DNA of 64,000 bases from Macrosoma leucophasiata (taxonomy: Eukaryota > Arthropoda > Insecta > Lepidoptera > Hedylidae). Numbering within the stretch: position 1 is the first letter of the stretch; each line of letters begins with the position of its first letter. Positions 38,442 to 48,959 of the stretch are shown here, one piece after another. Location of the stretch: assembly GCA_036365455.1 (NCBI GenBank), contig JAWQUS010000016.1, positions 11,183,001 through 11,247,000 of the forward strand, read 5' to 3'. The notes beneath the pieces were generated by a model. The model made no database searches. It saw only the letters and a program-made list of their open reading frames with translations, and was not told the DNA's origin. The position numbers were made by a program, and so were the translations under genes.

Positions 38442-38699
38442 TTTTATATTAATTAATTTTAGTAAGTACTAAATCATATTTGTATTGTATAACGTGAACT
38501 ATATTTTTTAAGTCATTTTAAGCATTGGCATTGACATATCCGCGAATTACACGATGGTCGATGGCCACGCATAGATTTATTATCTACTTCCGCTGACGGC
38601 ATAGGCTGATTCTGATTAGGGCTGACCATGATTAAGGGCAAGACAACGTCGATAGTATAGTACCTGCATTTTATCAGATGATAGTAAGTATACAACCTA

Positions 38700-38995
38700 C
38701 GCGTAGCCCATTGAGCCTGAGGACATCTTCGAACACATTATCTAGGTACCAAAAACCTACTCGGAAACTTCCAGAAAATGGAAAAGAACCACAAAATAAA
38801 GTATCTTACACCATTACTTCCCAGTCGCCGTCGGTGGCAACTGGGAATTTGTTTTCCCATTTGCCTCCGGTGGCATTCGTCCCGAGGTCGACTGGGAATA
38901 TATCAGCTCTGATAGCCTTCAACCCGGCAATCGAACCCAGGACCTCAGCGTAGTAGAAGTGGCCTGCTTCCAGTAGGCTACTGAGGCAGTTACAA
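38700..38995 (-). repeat. tRNA-derived SINE copy
   Basis: Minus strand starts CTGCCTCAGTAGCCTACTGG (A-box-like) with CTGGGTTCGATTGCCGGG (B box). A body with TCCAGAAAATGGAAA follows. The same head occurs at 42775-42850. Confidence 0.7.
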
Positions 38996-39016
38996 ATAAA
39001 AAATAAAAAGAATTAT

Positions 39017-39160
39017 ATTGGAGATGTCGATGTCGTTCACCTCTACCATCTGATAGAGGTGGTAGACCTCGTCGTTGATGCCCAGCAGGTTGATGGATTC
39101 AGCCAGATCACCCGGCACGAGCCGCAACATGAAGATGCCAGGCACTTTCCTCCACTTTTT
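39017..39160 (-). pseudogene. par-6 PDZ-domain fragment
   Basis: The minus strand encodes [20 protein letters not shown], then LLGINDEV, seven or eight inserted residues, and EVNDIDIS. This closely tracks the PAR-6 PDZ block that runs from VPGIF through RLVPGGLAES to NDEVLEVNGIEV. The inserted bases form an inverted repeat (CACCTCTATC..GGTAGAGGTG). Its 3' end is cut by the SINE at 38995. There is no convincing acceptor, donor or neighbouring PAR-6 exon, so it is most likely a gene fragment. Confidence 0.65.
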
Positions 39161-39533
39161 GAAAATTCTCGCTTTTATTTCTGTTTACACTTTTTGAAAT
39201 CCTGAACAAACTTGAATTTATTTTAGAAACGTAGATCAGGACCAGACTGCTTAATTTTTAACACAAATCAGCCTTAGTAGGTACACTTATACACTTAAAA
39301 CTCGGCACTTAAACCGAAGAGGAAATATCAGTGGCAATCGCCGCGGGGGCGACTGGGTCGCAAAGACAAGTCGCCTTTTATCAAGCAAATAAATACTATA
39401 ACAAGTTATTAAAATATTTAATGCTGACTAAATACCAAAATATGACAAAGAAATTTTTACTTTACAATAATGATACCTAAAATAAAGAAAAATACATTTA
39501 AAAGTACGAGTATAATTGCTAAGGTAAATTAAT
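39161..39533. other. Short intergenic or 3' UTR region
   Basis: AT-rich; probably includes the 3' UTR of the minus-strand gene that ends at 39534. No canonical poly(A) signal was recognised. Confidence 0.4.
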
Positions 39534-40867
39534 TCAAATAACGTAAATATTATCACAATACACATCATCTTTATATAGTGCTGGACAATGGCGTAACAAC
39601 GCGTCTTCAATCGCGTACTTGGGATCAACCCTCTGACATCCAACTGACAGTAAATATGCTAGTAATGGATGGTGTTGGGAAGACGCTGCTAAGAAAGTTC
39701 CTTCTAGATTTATTGAAAGAAATTGAGGAACCTCTCTTGTTTGTCTCCAGTCGTACGGCGGCCCCATGTCGTCAGCTTGCAACGAAATTACATACTTAAC
39801 AATTTGTGGCATCTCGATCCGAATCTCGGTCTTGTTAAGTTCTTGCGATAATATAGGCCTTTGAGGTAAAGTTACATTGGTAGCATTGTAAGTTCCTTGT
39901 CCATAATGAGAAGTGGTTATATCATTCTTCGAATAATTATGAACGTGTTCATTGTAGTCAACGATTCCCGTCACATTCTGGACTACTTCAATATTACTAA
40001 TAATTTCTTCAGATGATTTTGCTACATTATTGATATCACGTTTATTTCTATGGGTTCTTATCAATGTTTCGCCATCAGATATATTTTTTTCGTCATAGGA
40101 TTGTGAGTATAACATTGATGAATAAAAGAATGTAAATATGTTACTGAAAACTTCATCTATTAGCGAATTAGACATATAATTTGATGGATTTTTTTCAGGT
40201 GCCTTGAATATGTCATTGTATTTAAGAGAATCTATGCCATTATTGTGTTGTTTTACCAATCCTGTAATTCTACGATCTATCGGTTGGCGATTATTATAAA
40301 GGTGATTGTATGTGACCAAATCAAAGGCGATACCACTATTCATCCAAATAGAAAATACTCTTGCATAAAATGACAAATAATTTATTGGAATAATTCGCCA
40401 TCTGTATCTTAAAGGTGTTGTGTCCATGTATTTACTTAGAGGCATAATAGTAACGTTAACGTTTTGATATTTCCTTTGAAATTCTATGAGCTGACGTTGA
40501 TTATTTTGATCAAGAATTGAAGTTAATGTAAAATCAGGAAAATGAGATGTCAACGCCTTTAAGAACTTGGAATGTTTGGTTTTGCGTCCGGTAGGTTGAA
40601 TTGAATCATCAATTAGGAATAGTACGTTAAAGTTTAAAAAAGGGTATTCTGATGCCATATAAGACAAATATTCCGAAAACAGAGAAAAGGGTAAATTACT
40701 ATCTCGTGGAATGATATGGTGGTAGTAAACATTACTGGCGGGCTTCGTGACGTTGCATTTGATGACAACAACCTGTCGCTTACGGTAAGCACTCATTCCC
40801 AAAGCATAAAATATCAGAAATGATATGCCAAACAGAATGATAGTCATCCAGCAAGCTGACAAAACTT
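39534..40867 (-). CDS. Paralog 1, exon 2
   Basis: Acceptor TTCATTTTCAG; two bases complete a Glu codon. Carries the anchor and the whole lumenal domain, to the TAA at 39534. Confidence 0.8.
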
Positions 40868-41226
40868 CTGAAAATGAAGAAAATTTTATTTGAATTTGTA
40901 GGTAACAAATAGCTAATATTAATACGGATATTTTTTGTCTTTCTATAGAAGTAAGCCATATGAATTTCAAGCCCCAGCCAGTAGTATTTTAAATAAAATA
41001 ATGGTTTTCGTATAAAAATGAAGCTTGGAATTTGTAGAGTGATCGTTAACTAACCTGGCCACCGACTGAACCATGATCGTTTGGAGCAAGTTACATTCCA
41101 TCCTGGTGTCCCCACTATGGTCGAGGATTGAAGATGAGGACGCGTGATCCCATCCCCACCCCCACTATCTACCTTCAGAAGGGGATATTGTTCATCGCGT
41201 TTTGATAGTGGGTCGTTATCACACAT
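39534..41226 (-). CDS. Divergent GT32/A4GALT-like type II membrane protein, paralog 1
   Basis: Exon 1 is 41226-41055 and exon 2 is 40867-39534 (donor CCAG|GTTAGT, acceptor ATTTTCAG, phase 1); about 501 residues. A 58-residue cytosolic tail starts MCDNDPLSKRDEQYPLL. A membrane anchor lies at about 59-81 (WMTIILFGISFLIFYALGM). The lumenal part has N-glycosylation sites (NVT, NIS). Residues about 204-243 read YMDTTPLRYRWRIIPINYLS and FYARVFSIWMNSGIAFDL, which resembles the acceptor/sugar-nucleotide region of A4GALT/GT32 enzymes, where a WKYGGIYLDTD-type motif holds the DXD. Here the DXD is absent (AFDLVTY), so catalysis is doubtful. It ends with six or more Cys/His-rich positions (HCPALYKDDVYCDNIYVI). 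The Met at 40970 is intronic, not the start. A paralog is divergently placed at 45463. Confidence 0.72.
41055..41226 (-). CDS. Paralog 1, exon 1
   Basis: ATG at 41226; 57 codons plus one base, ending SRWP then donor G|GTTAGT. Paralog 2 exon 1 also starts MC, has a PLL motif and ends KRWP in the same phase. Confidence 0.72.
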
Positions 41227-41238
41227 TGTCTAATAACC

Positions 41239-41738
41239 TGAACGAAGTTAAAATAGTTGGTCATTAGATTAATTAATGAAGTATAGCATTGTAAAATTTT
41301 CCAACGATTTTCAAAACTTACTACTTATTCTGTTGATAATTTACGCAGCTTATTCTTGTTTACGAAAATTATGCTTTATGAAGGATAATACTGTAGGGAA
41401 TTATTATTTTAAACACAAATAAAAATCTTCAGCAAAAAGTGAAATTTGACGTAACATTTTGACAAAAATTCAAATAATTATGTAAAATCATAATCACAAA
41501 TCAAAAAGAATTTATGAGCTACGCTTTTAGTTCTCTTTGCTACATATTAGAAAAAAATGGCCAAGTGCGAGTCGGATTTGAATTCGCAGGATAATAAAAA
41601 TAATCATGTTTTTACAATTATAGACGAAGTAACTAAGACTAATAACTACCTACCGGAAGTAAGTATATTCTGAGAGACGGTACAGTTAACAATTGACAGG
41701 CGTGACACCGTCTCAATTAATCTCTCAAACATATACAG
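41239..41738. other. Upstream region of paralog 1
   Basis: AT-rich. A possible acceptor (GTTCAG at about 41241 on the minus strand) suggests a 5' non-coding exon further up. A short family B repeat start (CCAAGTGCGAGTCGGA) lies at 41560. Confidence 0.4.
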
Positions 41739-42127
41739 GGTTATTTGTAATTAGCGCATAACCTCTTGCAGACAGCCTCTCTACATCAATCCCAACAACA
41801 TTTGCTCTACGACTTTTTAAAATTCATAGTTATCAAAATTTAAATTTTCTTATACTATTTTTTTTTTGCCTTTAAACTGGCATTTACTCTTAGCGTAGGT
41901 ATATCACGCACCTTTGCCTAGGCGAAATATCGCCACGTGCAGCGAGGAGCGGGGTTGCGGGGTGACGCAGCGGCGGCTATGCTTTTTTGAACTATTGAAA
42001 TAATTTTTGTTTATTTTTTTTTTGGGGTATTTATTAAGATTTGTTGAAAAGTCGTAGAACAAATGTTGTTGGGATTGATCTAGAGAGGTTGCCTGCAGGA
42101 GGTTATGCGCTAAATTAAATTAACCGT
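41739..42127. mobile_element. MITE with long inverted repeats, TA target
   Basis: CAGGGTTATTTGTAATTAGC and GCATAACCTCTTGC at the left are inverted at 42060-42127 (GAGGTTATGCGCTAAATTAA, TTAACCGTG). About 70 bp of each arm pair (ACAACATTTGCTCTACGACT). TA flanks both sides, as in mariner-type MITEs. Confidence 0.8.
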
Positions 42128-42130
42128 GTA

Positions 42131-42340
42131 TATGTATACCAGAACATGTGTTCTGGCTGTTCGTGTCCAGCTAATGGTGAATATTTGCATAGACACAACC
42201 AAGTAGCCAGGATCATACACCAGCAACTTGCTTTAAAATATGGTCTGGTAGGTCTAACAGACCTGGTACTGCGAAACTTTAAAAAAAAAAGACGTGTGGC
42301 ACTCGGGGACTGCCGCAGTAAAGCTCTTGCATTTACATAA
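42131..42340 (+). pseudogene. R4/Dong-like LINE fragment, plus strand
   Basis: It encodes [20 protein letters not shown], then LALKYGLV, the same start of the C-terminal domain as at 10821. It is quickly truncated into an A-rich tract. Confidence 0.7.
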
Positions 42341-42487
42341 TTATCTAAAATTATGCAAAACAAAATAAAATACAAATAAAAGAAAAAAAAAATAGAAAAA
42401 TGAAACAATAATTTTCTATTAATATTTACCACTTTTTAAATATGAATGGAAAAACAAACAATAAAAAAAAATCAACAAAAACAATCT

Positions 42488-42568
42488 TGGCAGCGGTGGG
42501 ATTCGAACCCACGCCTCCGAAGAGACTGGAGCCTTGAACCAGTGCCTAGACTGCTCGGCCACGCTACC
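42488..42568 (-). tRNA. tRNA-Leu(AAG)-like gene, probably degenerate
   Basis: 81 nt on the minus strand. The acceptor stem GGTAGCG/CGCTGCC is fully paired (one G-U) with discriminator A. The T arm GTGGGTTCGAATCCCAC is perfect, the variable arm TCTCTTCGGAGG is long as in Leu, and T5 follows as a Pol III stop. Against function: the base before AAG is C where tRNAs have U33, pair 31-39 is T-T, and the D loop has AGTC where GGTCTA is usual. If read with CAA as anticodon, the stem no longer pairs well. Pseudogene or unusual isodecoder. Confidence 0.7.
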
Positions 42569-42689
42569 CACGAGGTCGGACGTCGAAATTATACATGACT
42601 TTCTTTAAATGAGTTTAAAATTTGTAATCCGGAGCGACAGGTTTTTTCGTTACGGAATTTCTGAATTCGGTCCCCGCGCTCAAGGCCTG

Positions 42690-42855
42690 CGATAGAAGCT
42701 ATGCAATAGCTTAAAAGAATGGAAAAAGCCCAGCATAATAGAAACAGAGATAAAGGATAGCTCCCGATCTCCCGATAGGAATTGAACCCAGAACTCCAGA
42801 CTCCAGCGTAATAGAAGTAGCCTGCTACCACTAGACCACCGAGGCAGTTAACTAA
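42690..42855 (-). repeat. tRNA-derived SINE copy
   Basis: Minus strand CTGCCTCGGTGGTCTAGTGG (A box) and CTGGGTTCAATTCCTATCGG (B box); same head as 38995. The body has GGCTTTTTCCATTC. Confidence 0.7.
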
Positions 42856-42879
42856 TATTCGCATACGGTATGTAAGCAA

Positions 42880-43889
42880 ACAGCTTCCTAGGACTTATCT
42901 TAAGAATTCAGATGATCAGTGGGTGACTGAGTGATGAAACCGTTTTGAACAAAAAATCGGGGGGTTTTATAAATGAATAAATAAAATCTAAATTCTGAAA
43001 GCGGTTTACCTAATAGAAACTTTTTTTTAAGTCTACTATTTAATAAGTCTACTATCGAAATCATATCAAACGAAATTCGTTAATCTTGTATAATCCTAAC
43101 CTAAGCTAGGCGTTTCGAGAAAAGGTAGTCAGTAGCCTTAGCGCTTCGCTTGTCTCGTCTTTGTATTAAGTAGCTAGTCAACATTATCCTTTATTATAAC
43201 TGAAAAAAGTTACCGATCGGGGGCTAAATTCTGCTGCTATAGAAGCCTGCAGATTTTAGTCCCAGAGCCCCAATCCCCAATACCCAAGGAAGGTAGGTAG
43301 GTAGGTTTTTCCATTTAGAATAAGATTCAGATTGATTTGTAAAATTATATATGTACTTAGTAAAAATCTGAAATAATAATAAAGACATACTCACCTACTA
43401 CCTACGCGTTACATTCGCTTTTCAGCTTCCGTGATCCGGAAAGAAGATGGCAGTACAAAGAAACATTATAAAATGTTTACTAGAGATTTTTCGATCCACC
43501 TTGAACCAGTATTGTCGCATTTGTAAATAATGAAACATCACGTCAAAACGTGAGACCAATGAATGTTGATTCAACAGAATTAAGGCGTAAATTATAAACA
43601 GTACCATTACAAATTAAAAAGTAACATTGATCATGTTATTTTATTACGAGATATGAGTTCTTTGTGCAACGTGTGTCAATCAAGGTGGTTATTAGTGGCC
43701 TTTTTATTAAACCTTCTGCAAGATCTTCAGGTTTCAGGTATCAATATTGTGCTATAAGTAGTGATGGCTGTCCATTAAACAAGAACAGGTATTACAATTT
43801 CGTTCTTAAAACACTTGTCTGATGACAAGAGTATTTTTGTTATTTTCATCTGATGGTGAAGAGAATAAAAATAATTATACTCGTACTTA
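42880..43889. other. Intergenic, no supported gene
   Basis: Two divergent short frames with hydrophobic starts exist here: minus from 43607 (MVLFIIYALILLNQHS) and plus from 43653 (MSSLCNVCQSRWLLVAFLLN). No downstream exon was found to join them. Confidence 0.4.
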
Positions 43890-44580
43890 AACTAGCTGAC
43901 TCAGCAAACTTCGTATTGCCTCACAATGAAATAATGTGTCAAAGTTTTTATATATACGGACTATTTGTATGGGAAAATAAAATTGTGGTTTTTACTATTT
44001 CCCCCCTTCAATTTCTATTCTTACCACTTCCCTGGACTTAAAAAAATCATTCAAAATCAAAATTAGCCAAATCGGTCCAGCCGTTCTCGAGTTTTAGCGA
44101 GACTCACGAACAGTAATTGATTTTTATATAATACTAACTGACCCGCAAACTTCGCACTGCTTCAGAATGAAATAATGTGTCAAAGGTTTGATAGATAAAG
44201 ACTATTTGTATGGGAAAATGAAATTGTGGTGTTTACCATTTTCCTTCAATTCTTTCATATTTTCTTCCCTTTTAAACCTTCTCTGGGTTTCCAGATATCA
44301 TTCAAAGCCAAAATTAGCCAAATCGGTCCCGCCGTTCTCGAGTTTTGGTGAGACTAACGAACAGCAACTGATTTTTATATTTTACTAGCTGTTCCCCGCG
44401 GCTTCGCCCGCGTGGATGTCGTTTTATAAATAACTAAGTAGCCTATGTTTTTTCTCAAAGTCAGCTCTATCTCTGTACCAAATTTAATTAAAATCGGTTC
44501 AGTCGTTTGGACGTGAAAAGGTAACAGACAGACAGAAAGACAGAGTTACTTTCGCATTTATAATATCAATATAAAAATAA
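43890..44580. repeat. Three head-to-tail retroposon 3' ends
   Basis: 43890-44130 and 44136-44385 share GAAATAATGTGTCAAAG, CTATTTGTATGGGAAAAT, CAAATCGGTCC and CGTTCTCGAGTTTT. 44386-44580 is the GCTGTTCCCCGCGGCTTCGC family ending GACAGACAGAAAGACAGAG. An inverted relative of the first two is at 60480-60735. Confidence 0.75.
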
Positions 44581-45462
44581 AAAAAAATATATATATATAT
44601 ATATAGTATATAATATATAAGTAGGGATTAGTAGGGATAGATGTAGAATATAGATAGAGTAATCACAATATAGTATAGTACCCCAGTGATTGCTGCCGTG
44701 TTAGGTAGGTAGCAGTGGCAGTACTCTGTTAATTGTGGTAGATTCCCAGTAAAATTTTAAAATAAATAACATCGTCAACTAGGTACCTACTGTCCATTTT
44801 GTATTTGAGTATTTGCTTGAAAGCTCGCGACCCGAGACTGGCTAATGGTAGGTAGATGGAGTATCACCGCAGCAAGCCCCGCAAGCAAAGCCCGTGGAAC
44901 ACCAAGCATATTGAGGTTCAACCGGCAAACGCCCCCAAAACTATATGGCCTATACATTTTAAAGGGATCTTGTCGCACGAATATAGGCTTGATGTTATGT
45001 TAAGTTAAACCTTTTTTGATGCGTACTTCCACAAAAAGCGCATTGAGACACAAATAAGGTTCAATGTTTTTTTAAATAAAATCGTAGGTATGTCAATTCT
45101 TCAATGACGCCTTTCAAATTGTATATTAAAATTGGCATTTAAAATTAACAAAATAATTGTAAAAAACAACACTGTAAAGTGTAAAACGTGTAAAATATAA
45201 TGGCTACCATTATCACATATTTTTGAAATATTTTCTCTATTTCTTACTTTAGTTTTTCACCTCAGAAGAACTTGAGAATTATTTTAATTGTGTTTAAGGT
45301 ATACGATGATAACTATTTAGTTTGATTAGTTTCCGTTGTTATTTAGTATAAATTGGTTAGGTTAGGTTTCCTTCAAGCCTTCAGAATTACACGAGAAAAG
45401 CTTCACCGAAAAGCAAATTGACCAATTAATTATTCTCATTTCAGTAAACCAGATGGCCAGTA

Positions 45463-45631
45463 ATGTGTGAACACTACCGAGAACAACATCCATTGCTCTG
45501 CGATGATTACTCGGATAACGAGTTTAAAATTCAAAGCTATAGCCCAAGATATCAGCGATCGCGTACTGCCTACAGTGGACGTGCGCGCTGCCACGCGAAA
45601 GGAGCTGCTGCAATTTTAAAACGTTGGCCAG
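45463..45631 (+). CDS. Paralog 2, exon 1
   Basis: 56 codons plus one base, ending KRWP|G. It is preceded by acceptor-like TCATTTCAG at 45436-45444, so a 5' non-coding exon may exist upstream. Confidence 0.72.
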
Positions 45632-48600
45632 GTACCAATAGTTTCTTATTTTGCTCAAACAAACTGTGAAACAGGTGTATTGAAGCTATTCCTCTATGAT
45701 TGAACTATATTTAAACGTATTATATAAATATAATAATGGCAACCCATTATACGTCCCACTGCTGGGCACGAGTCTCTCCCCTTTTTAGGGGGGAGGCCTG
45801 GAGCTTACTTCACCACGCTGCTCCAATGCGGATTGGTGGAGATACGGGTTAGTGGCCAACCCGCTGTCAGATGTTTTCAAACCGCCCCTAAGGCCTCCGA
45901 CAAGGTTTAACCCTGCTATCTATCGATAGCAACCGGGACCGACGGCTTAACGTGCCCTCCGAAGCACGGAAACGCGCATTTTAATTTGCCACTAGCGGTC
46001 GCCCATCACACATCCGACTGCGCCCGTAATGCTTAACCGAGTAGATCGCTTACGATCTACGCCAGCCGCTGGACCATGCGCGCTTCTAACTTATATAAAT
46101 ATTATATAACTATATTAAACGTACCTATTCGCTTTTTTATTTTAATATGAATAGCTTGTAGTTGAAATTGACGATAAGTAGGTACCTAATTGGCCTATAG
46201 ACATTAAAGAGAGACGAGAGGTATAAATGCAATCGCATTGCCACTCCTGAGGTTTAAGATCTTTAGCTTTTGTGAAGAAATAACGACGTCATACAGTGTA
46301 GTCAAAGGGGGCCATATTAGTACTGGAGACCACGACGGTACCATAAGTAGGGGACAAAATTAAAAAAAAACATTTCGGCGCTATGCTCTTACAGTAATTG
46401 CCAAAAAAAGTTGGAATAGGGAATATTCATGAATTTTTTTTTTCGTCTTAAATTAATAATTTATATATATCGTAGAAAAAATTATAAATAGGCCTGAAAA
46501 TGTTATAGTTCTCGTATTTTACAAAGTGAAATTTAAAACATTGAGTAAAGAGCTCTTCAAACGCCGTCATTTTGACGACGTGTGTTGTGACGTCACAACA
46601 CACGTCGAGTGTTTTTTACTCTAAACTTTTGTGTTACTTCATACGTATTTTCAATTTTAATTGCTCTACAAATCATGGAAGAAGCAAAAAAGCCATCTTA
46701 CAAGTATTGTATAGTACCTAAGTGCAAAAATAGTATTAGAAAAACACTAGACAAAGTGTTATTTCGTCTCGACCAATGGCGGCGCGTTTTGGAAGTTTGA
46801 ATTTCGTTCCCTTATTTTGCACTATTTACATAATATTTAATGGCATTAAATAATTAGTAAATAAAAAAAAACTTTGTAATTATAATATGACGTTGATAAG
46901 TATTCGAGAAAAAAATATTTGAGACAATTTTAAATTTATGCATATTCCCTATTGCTAAGGTCATAGTCACGTACGTAGATCTTATTAATCCTACTCTAAG
47001 ATCCTATTACTTTACTAGTGGCAAAAATTCAGTGGTACCTAGAGTTCCAAGACGAGAGATTAAGATTAAGATTAAGATAATGGTAATCTTGTACCTATCT
47101 AATTGGTGGCATCTGTTCTTTTTACAATAAAACTGTTGCTCAAAAGTTTCACCTGAGAGTATATTGCCGCAATTATTACCAACTTTAAATCAAATCCTTA
47201 ATTTTAGGGAGTTTTTACATCACAATGACAACTATGACATCTATGATATCAATGACATCTGACATCTTTTTACATCAAACAGACATCTCATACATATAAT
47301 TTTGTAAACTTTGGTTTGTTTAAATTAACGAAAATGAAGGAAACTAGGAAGGAAATTTAGTTGACAGTATTTTTTTATTTTCAGATTACTGGACATCCTC
47401 TTTAACTTATTGGTGGGTAGGACTAGGCATGATCGCTGTCACAGTCTTCGTCATCTACAATAGTGTTGCTGCCTTAGCGTTATTTCCACCAGCACACGTA
47501 ACTGGGCGACCACAAATTATTACCAACAATCTTGAAATAAAGCTGTCTCATAAGTCATCTTTACCGGAAGTATACTTGCATTTATTTGTTGAAAACGATG
47601 ATGTGGTGGACTTGAATAAGTACTATTCACACATTGAAAAACTGTGGAAAAAATATCCTCGTTTTAATTATAATCTTATTGTAGTCAATAACGACACTTC
47701 CATAGAAAATAACGATCTAAGCGATGAAACCAACAATTTAGAAGCTTTGAACTCACTATGGACTGACAAACTTTCTTCAAATCATGTTCACGTTACAAAT
47801 AACATTATAGTAAAGTATCAATCATTGACAAAATATATGCACGATTCTCCACTAAAAAAATACTGGAGATATTTGCCAGGGACATATATTGCATTTTTAG
47901 TCAGGTGTATTTCTGTATGGGAGAAGGGTGGTGTCGCGTTTAATCCTATAATTTTAACATCTTCATGCCCTGATCCTGTTTATAAAAAGAAAATAAGAAA
48001 TATTCTCGATAACTTTGAAATGAATAATAGTAATAGTGAAATAATTGGTCATAAAAAAGATGAAATCCAAGTAATCAGTAGAAAAAAGACCGTGAATAAT
48101 ATTCGTGATATTATTAATGCATTAGAAACTGAGAATTTTAATAGCAAATCACAAGATAATTTGAGTATGGCAGAAGATATATATGATGGTACCATTTTGA
48201 GACAAAATAATTCTGACATTAAAATGTCATATGAAAGTCAAACAAAAGACCAAATGAATGTAACCAAAACAAATAATATTTCTCAAATACATAAAAGAGA
48301 TACTAGTTTTAAAGAAACAAATACAGAAAAATATAGTTCTTTGAACGAAATAGAAAAGCCTCGTGAAAATCTTTTACCTTCGTTTCTTAAATATTTGTTT
48401 CACAATAGTCGGAAAAGTAATTATAGTGATAGTTACAATACAAATGAGACTATGAATCATACTAGTACACATAATAAAGAAACTTATAAAATAAAGGAAC
48501 GGGAACATATTCTACCGAAAATAAATAGTTCTTTTAGCGACATAAATGATGAATTAAATACAATAGGTTCAAATGAAAATAACGTGAAATTAAACAGATC

Positions 48601-48859
48601 AGTCAGTAAAACGCAAACTAAGAAAAAATATATCCCTAACATTAATTATAATTCTGGTTCTTCTTCTCGATTGACTATTGATTTAAAAGGAAATCTTATA
48701 GCTACTAAAACGGGTTGTCACGCATTTATTGGAACTATATTCAGTAATGTAGCCCATCACACTGAAGGATCAATAACAGATTTTATTATTTCAGAGTTAT
48801 CAGTTTTTTGTAAGGGACTGTTAACTTCTTGTAGTGGAATTGATGTTATTTTAGTTTAA
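45463..48859 (+). CDS. Divergent GT32/A4GALT-like type II membrane protein, paralog 2
   Basis: Exon 1 is 45463-45631 and exon 2 is 47385-48859 (donor CCAG|GTACCA, acceptor TATTTTCAG, phase 1); about 547 residues. An in-frame TAA at 45445 fixes the start at 45463. The cytosolic tail is MCEHYREQHPLLCDD onward. The anchor lies at about 66-90 (WWVGLGMIAVTVFVIYNSVA). Residues about 205-245 read TKYMHDSPLKKYWRYLPG and TYIAFLVRCISVWEKGGVAF, which aligns with paralog 1 and with the A4GALT/GT32 acceptor region, but the DXD position reads FNP. A low-complexity Asn/Ser/Lys-rich region (about 270-470) follows, then a conserved end with RLTIDLKGNLIATKTGCHAF and LLTSCSGIDVILV. AATAAA is at 48914. Codon use is much more AT-rich than in the neighbouring chitin-binding gene. 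Glycosyltransferase kinship is inferred; the paralogy is clear. Confidence 0.75.
45735..46088 (-). repeat. SINE-like dispersed repeat D, long copy
   Basis: Minus strand GCGCATGGTCCAGCGGCTGG, CGTAGATCGTAAGCGATCTA, CACATCCGACTGCG inverted, and the end CCCAGCAGTGGGACGTATAA. A shorter plus-oriented copy lies at 61785-61965. Confidence 0.75.
46415..46952. mobile_element. MITE carrying a THAP-like start
   Basis: The ends ATAGGGAATATTCATGAATT and AAATTTATGCATATTCCCTA are inverted with two mismatches. The interior contains a short THAP-like frame, which points to a P-element-like or related autonomous source. It lies in the intron of paralog 2. Confidence 0.65.
46675..46800 (+). pseudogene. THAP zinc-finger N-terminal remnant
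   Basis: MEEAKKPSYKYCIVPKCKNS is followed by RKTLDKVLFRLDQWRRVLEV and TGA. C-x4-C near the N terminus and the F(R/P)-type block fit the start of a C2CH THAP domain as in P-type transposases. The second Cys-His pair is missing. Confidence 0.55.
47385..48859 (+). CDS. Paralog 2, exon 2
   Basis: Begins with two bases completing an Asp codon, then YWTSSLTYWWVGLG before the Met at 47429, which is internal. Confidence 0.8.
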
Positions 48860-48913
48860 TATTCTTTGATTTGGTCCGTATTAGTAGGTATTTATTGTTT
48901 TTAAAGATTATTT

Positions 48914-48919
48914 AATAAA
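48914..48919 (+). terminator. Polyadenylation signal of paralog 2
   Basis: AATAAA 55 bp after the stop codon. Confidence 0.65.
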
Positions 48920-48959
48920 ACAAATAAGAAATGTAATAATTTATTTATTTTCTTAATTA

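Noticed and set aside
40868..40970. First 34 codons of the long frame at 40970 as the N terminus of paralog 1
   Set aside because: An acceptor ATTTTCAG ends at 40868, and exon 1 at 41226-41055 joins in phase and resembles exon 1 of the paralog.
43607..43730. Divergent short frames with signal-peptide-like starts (43607 minus, 43653 plus)
   Set aside because: No joining exon, no convincing donor in phase and no recognisable domain.
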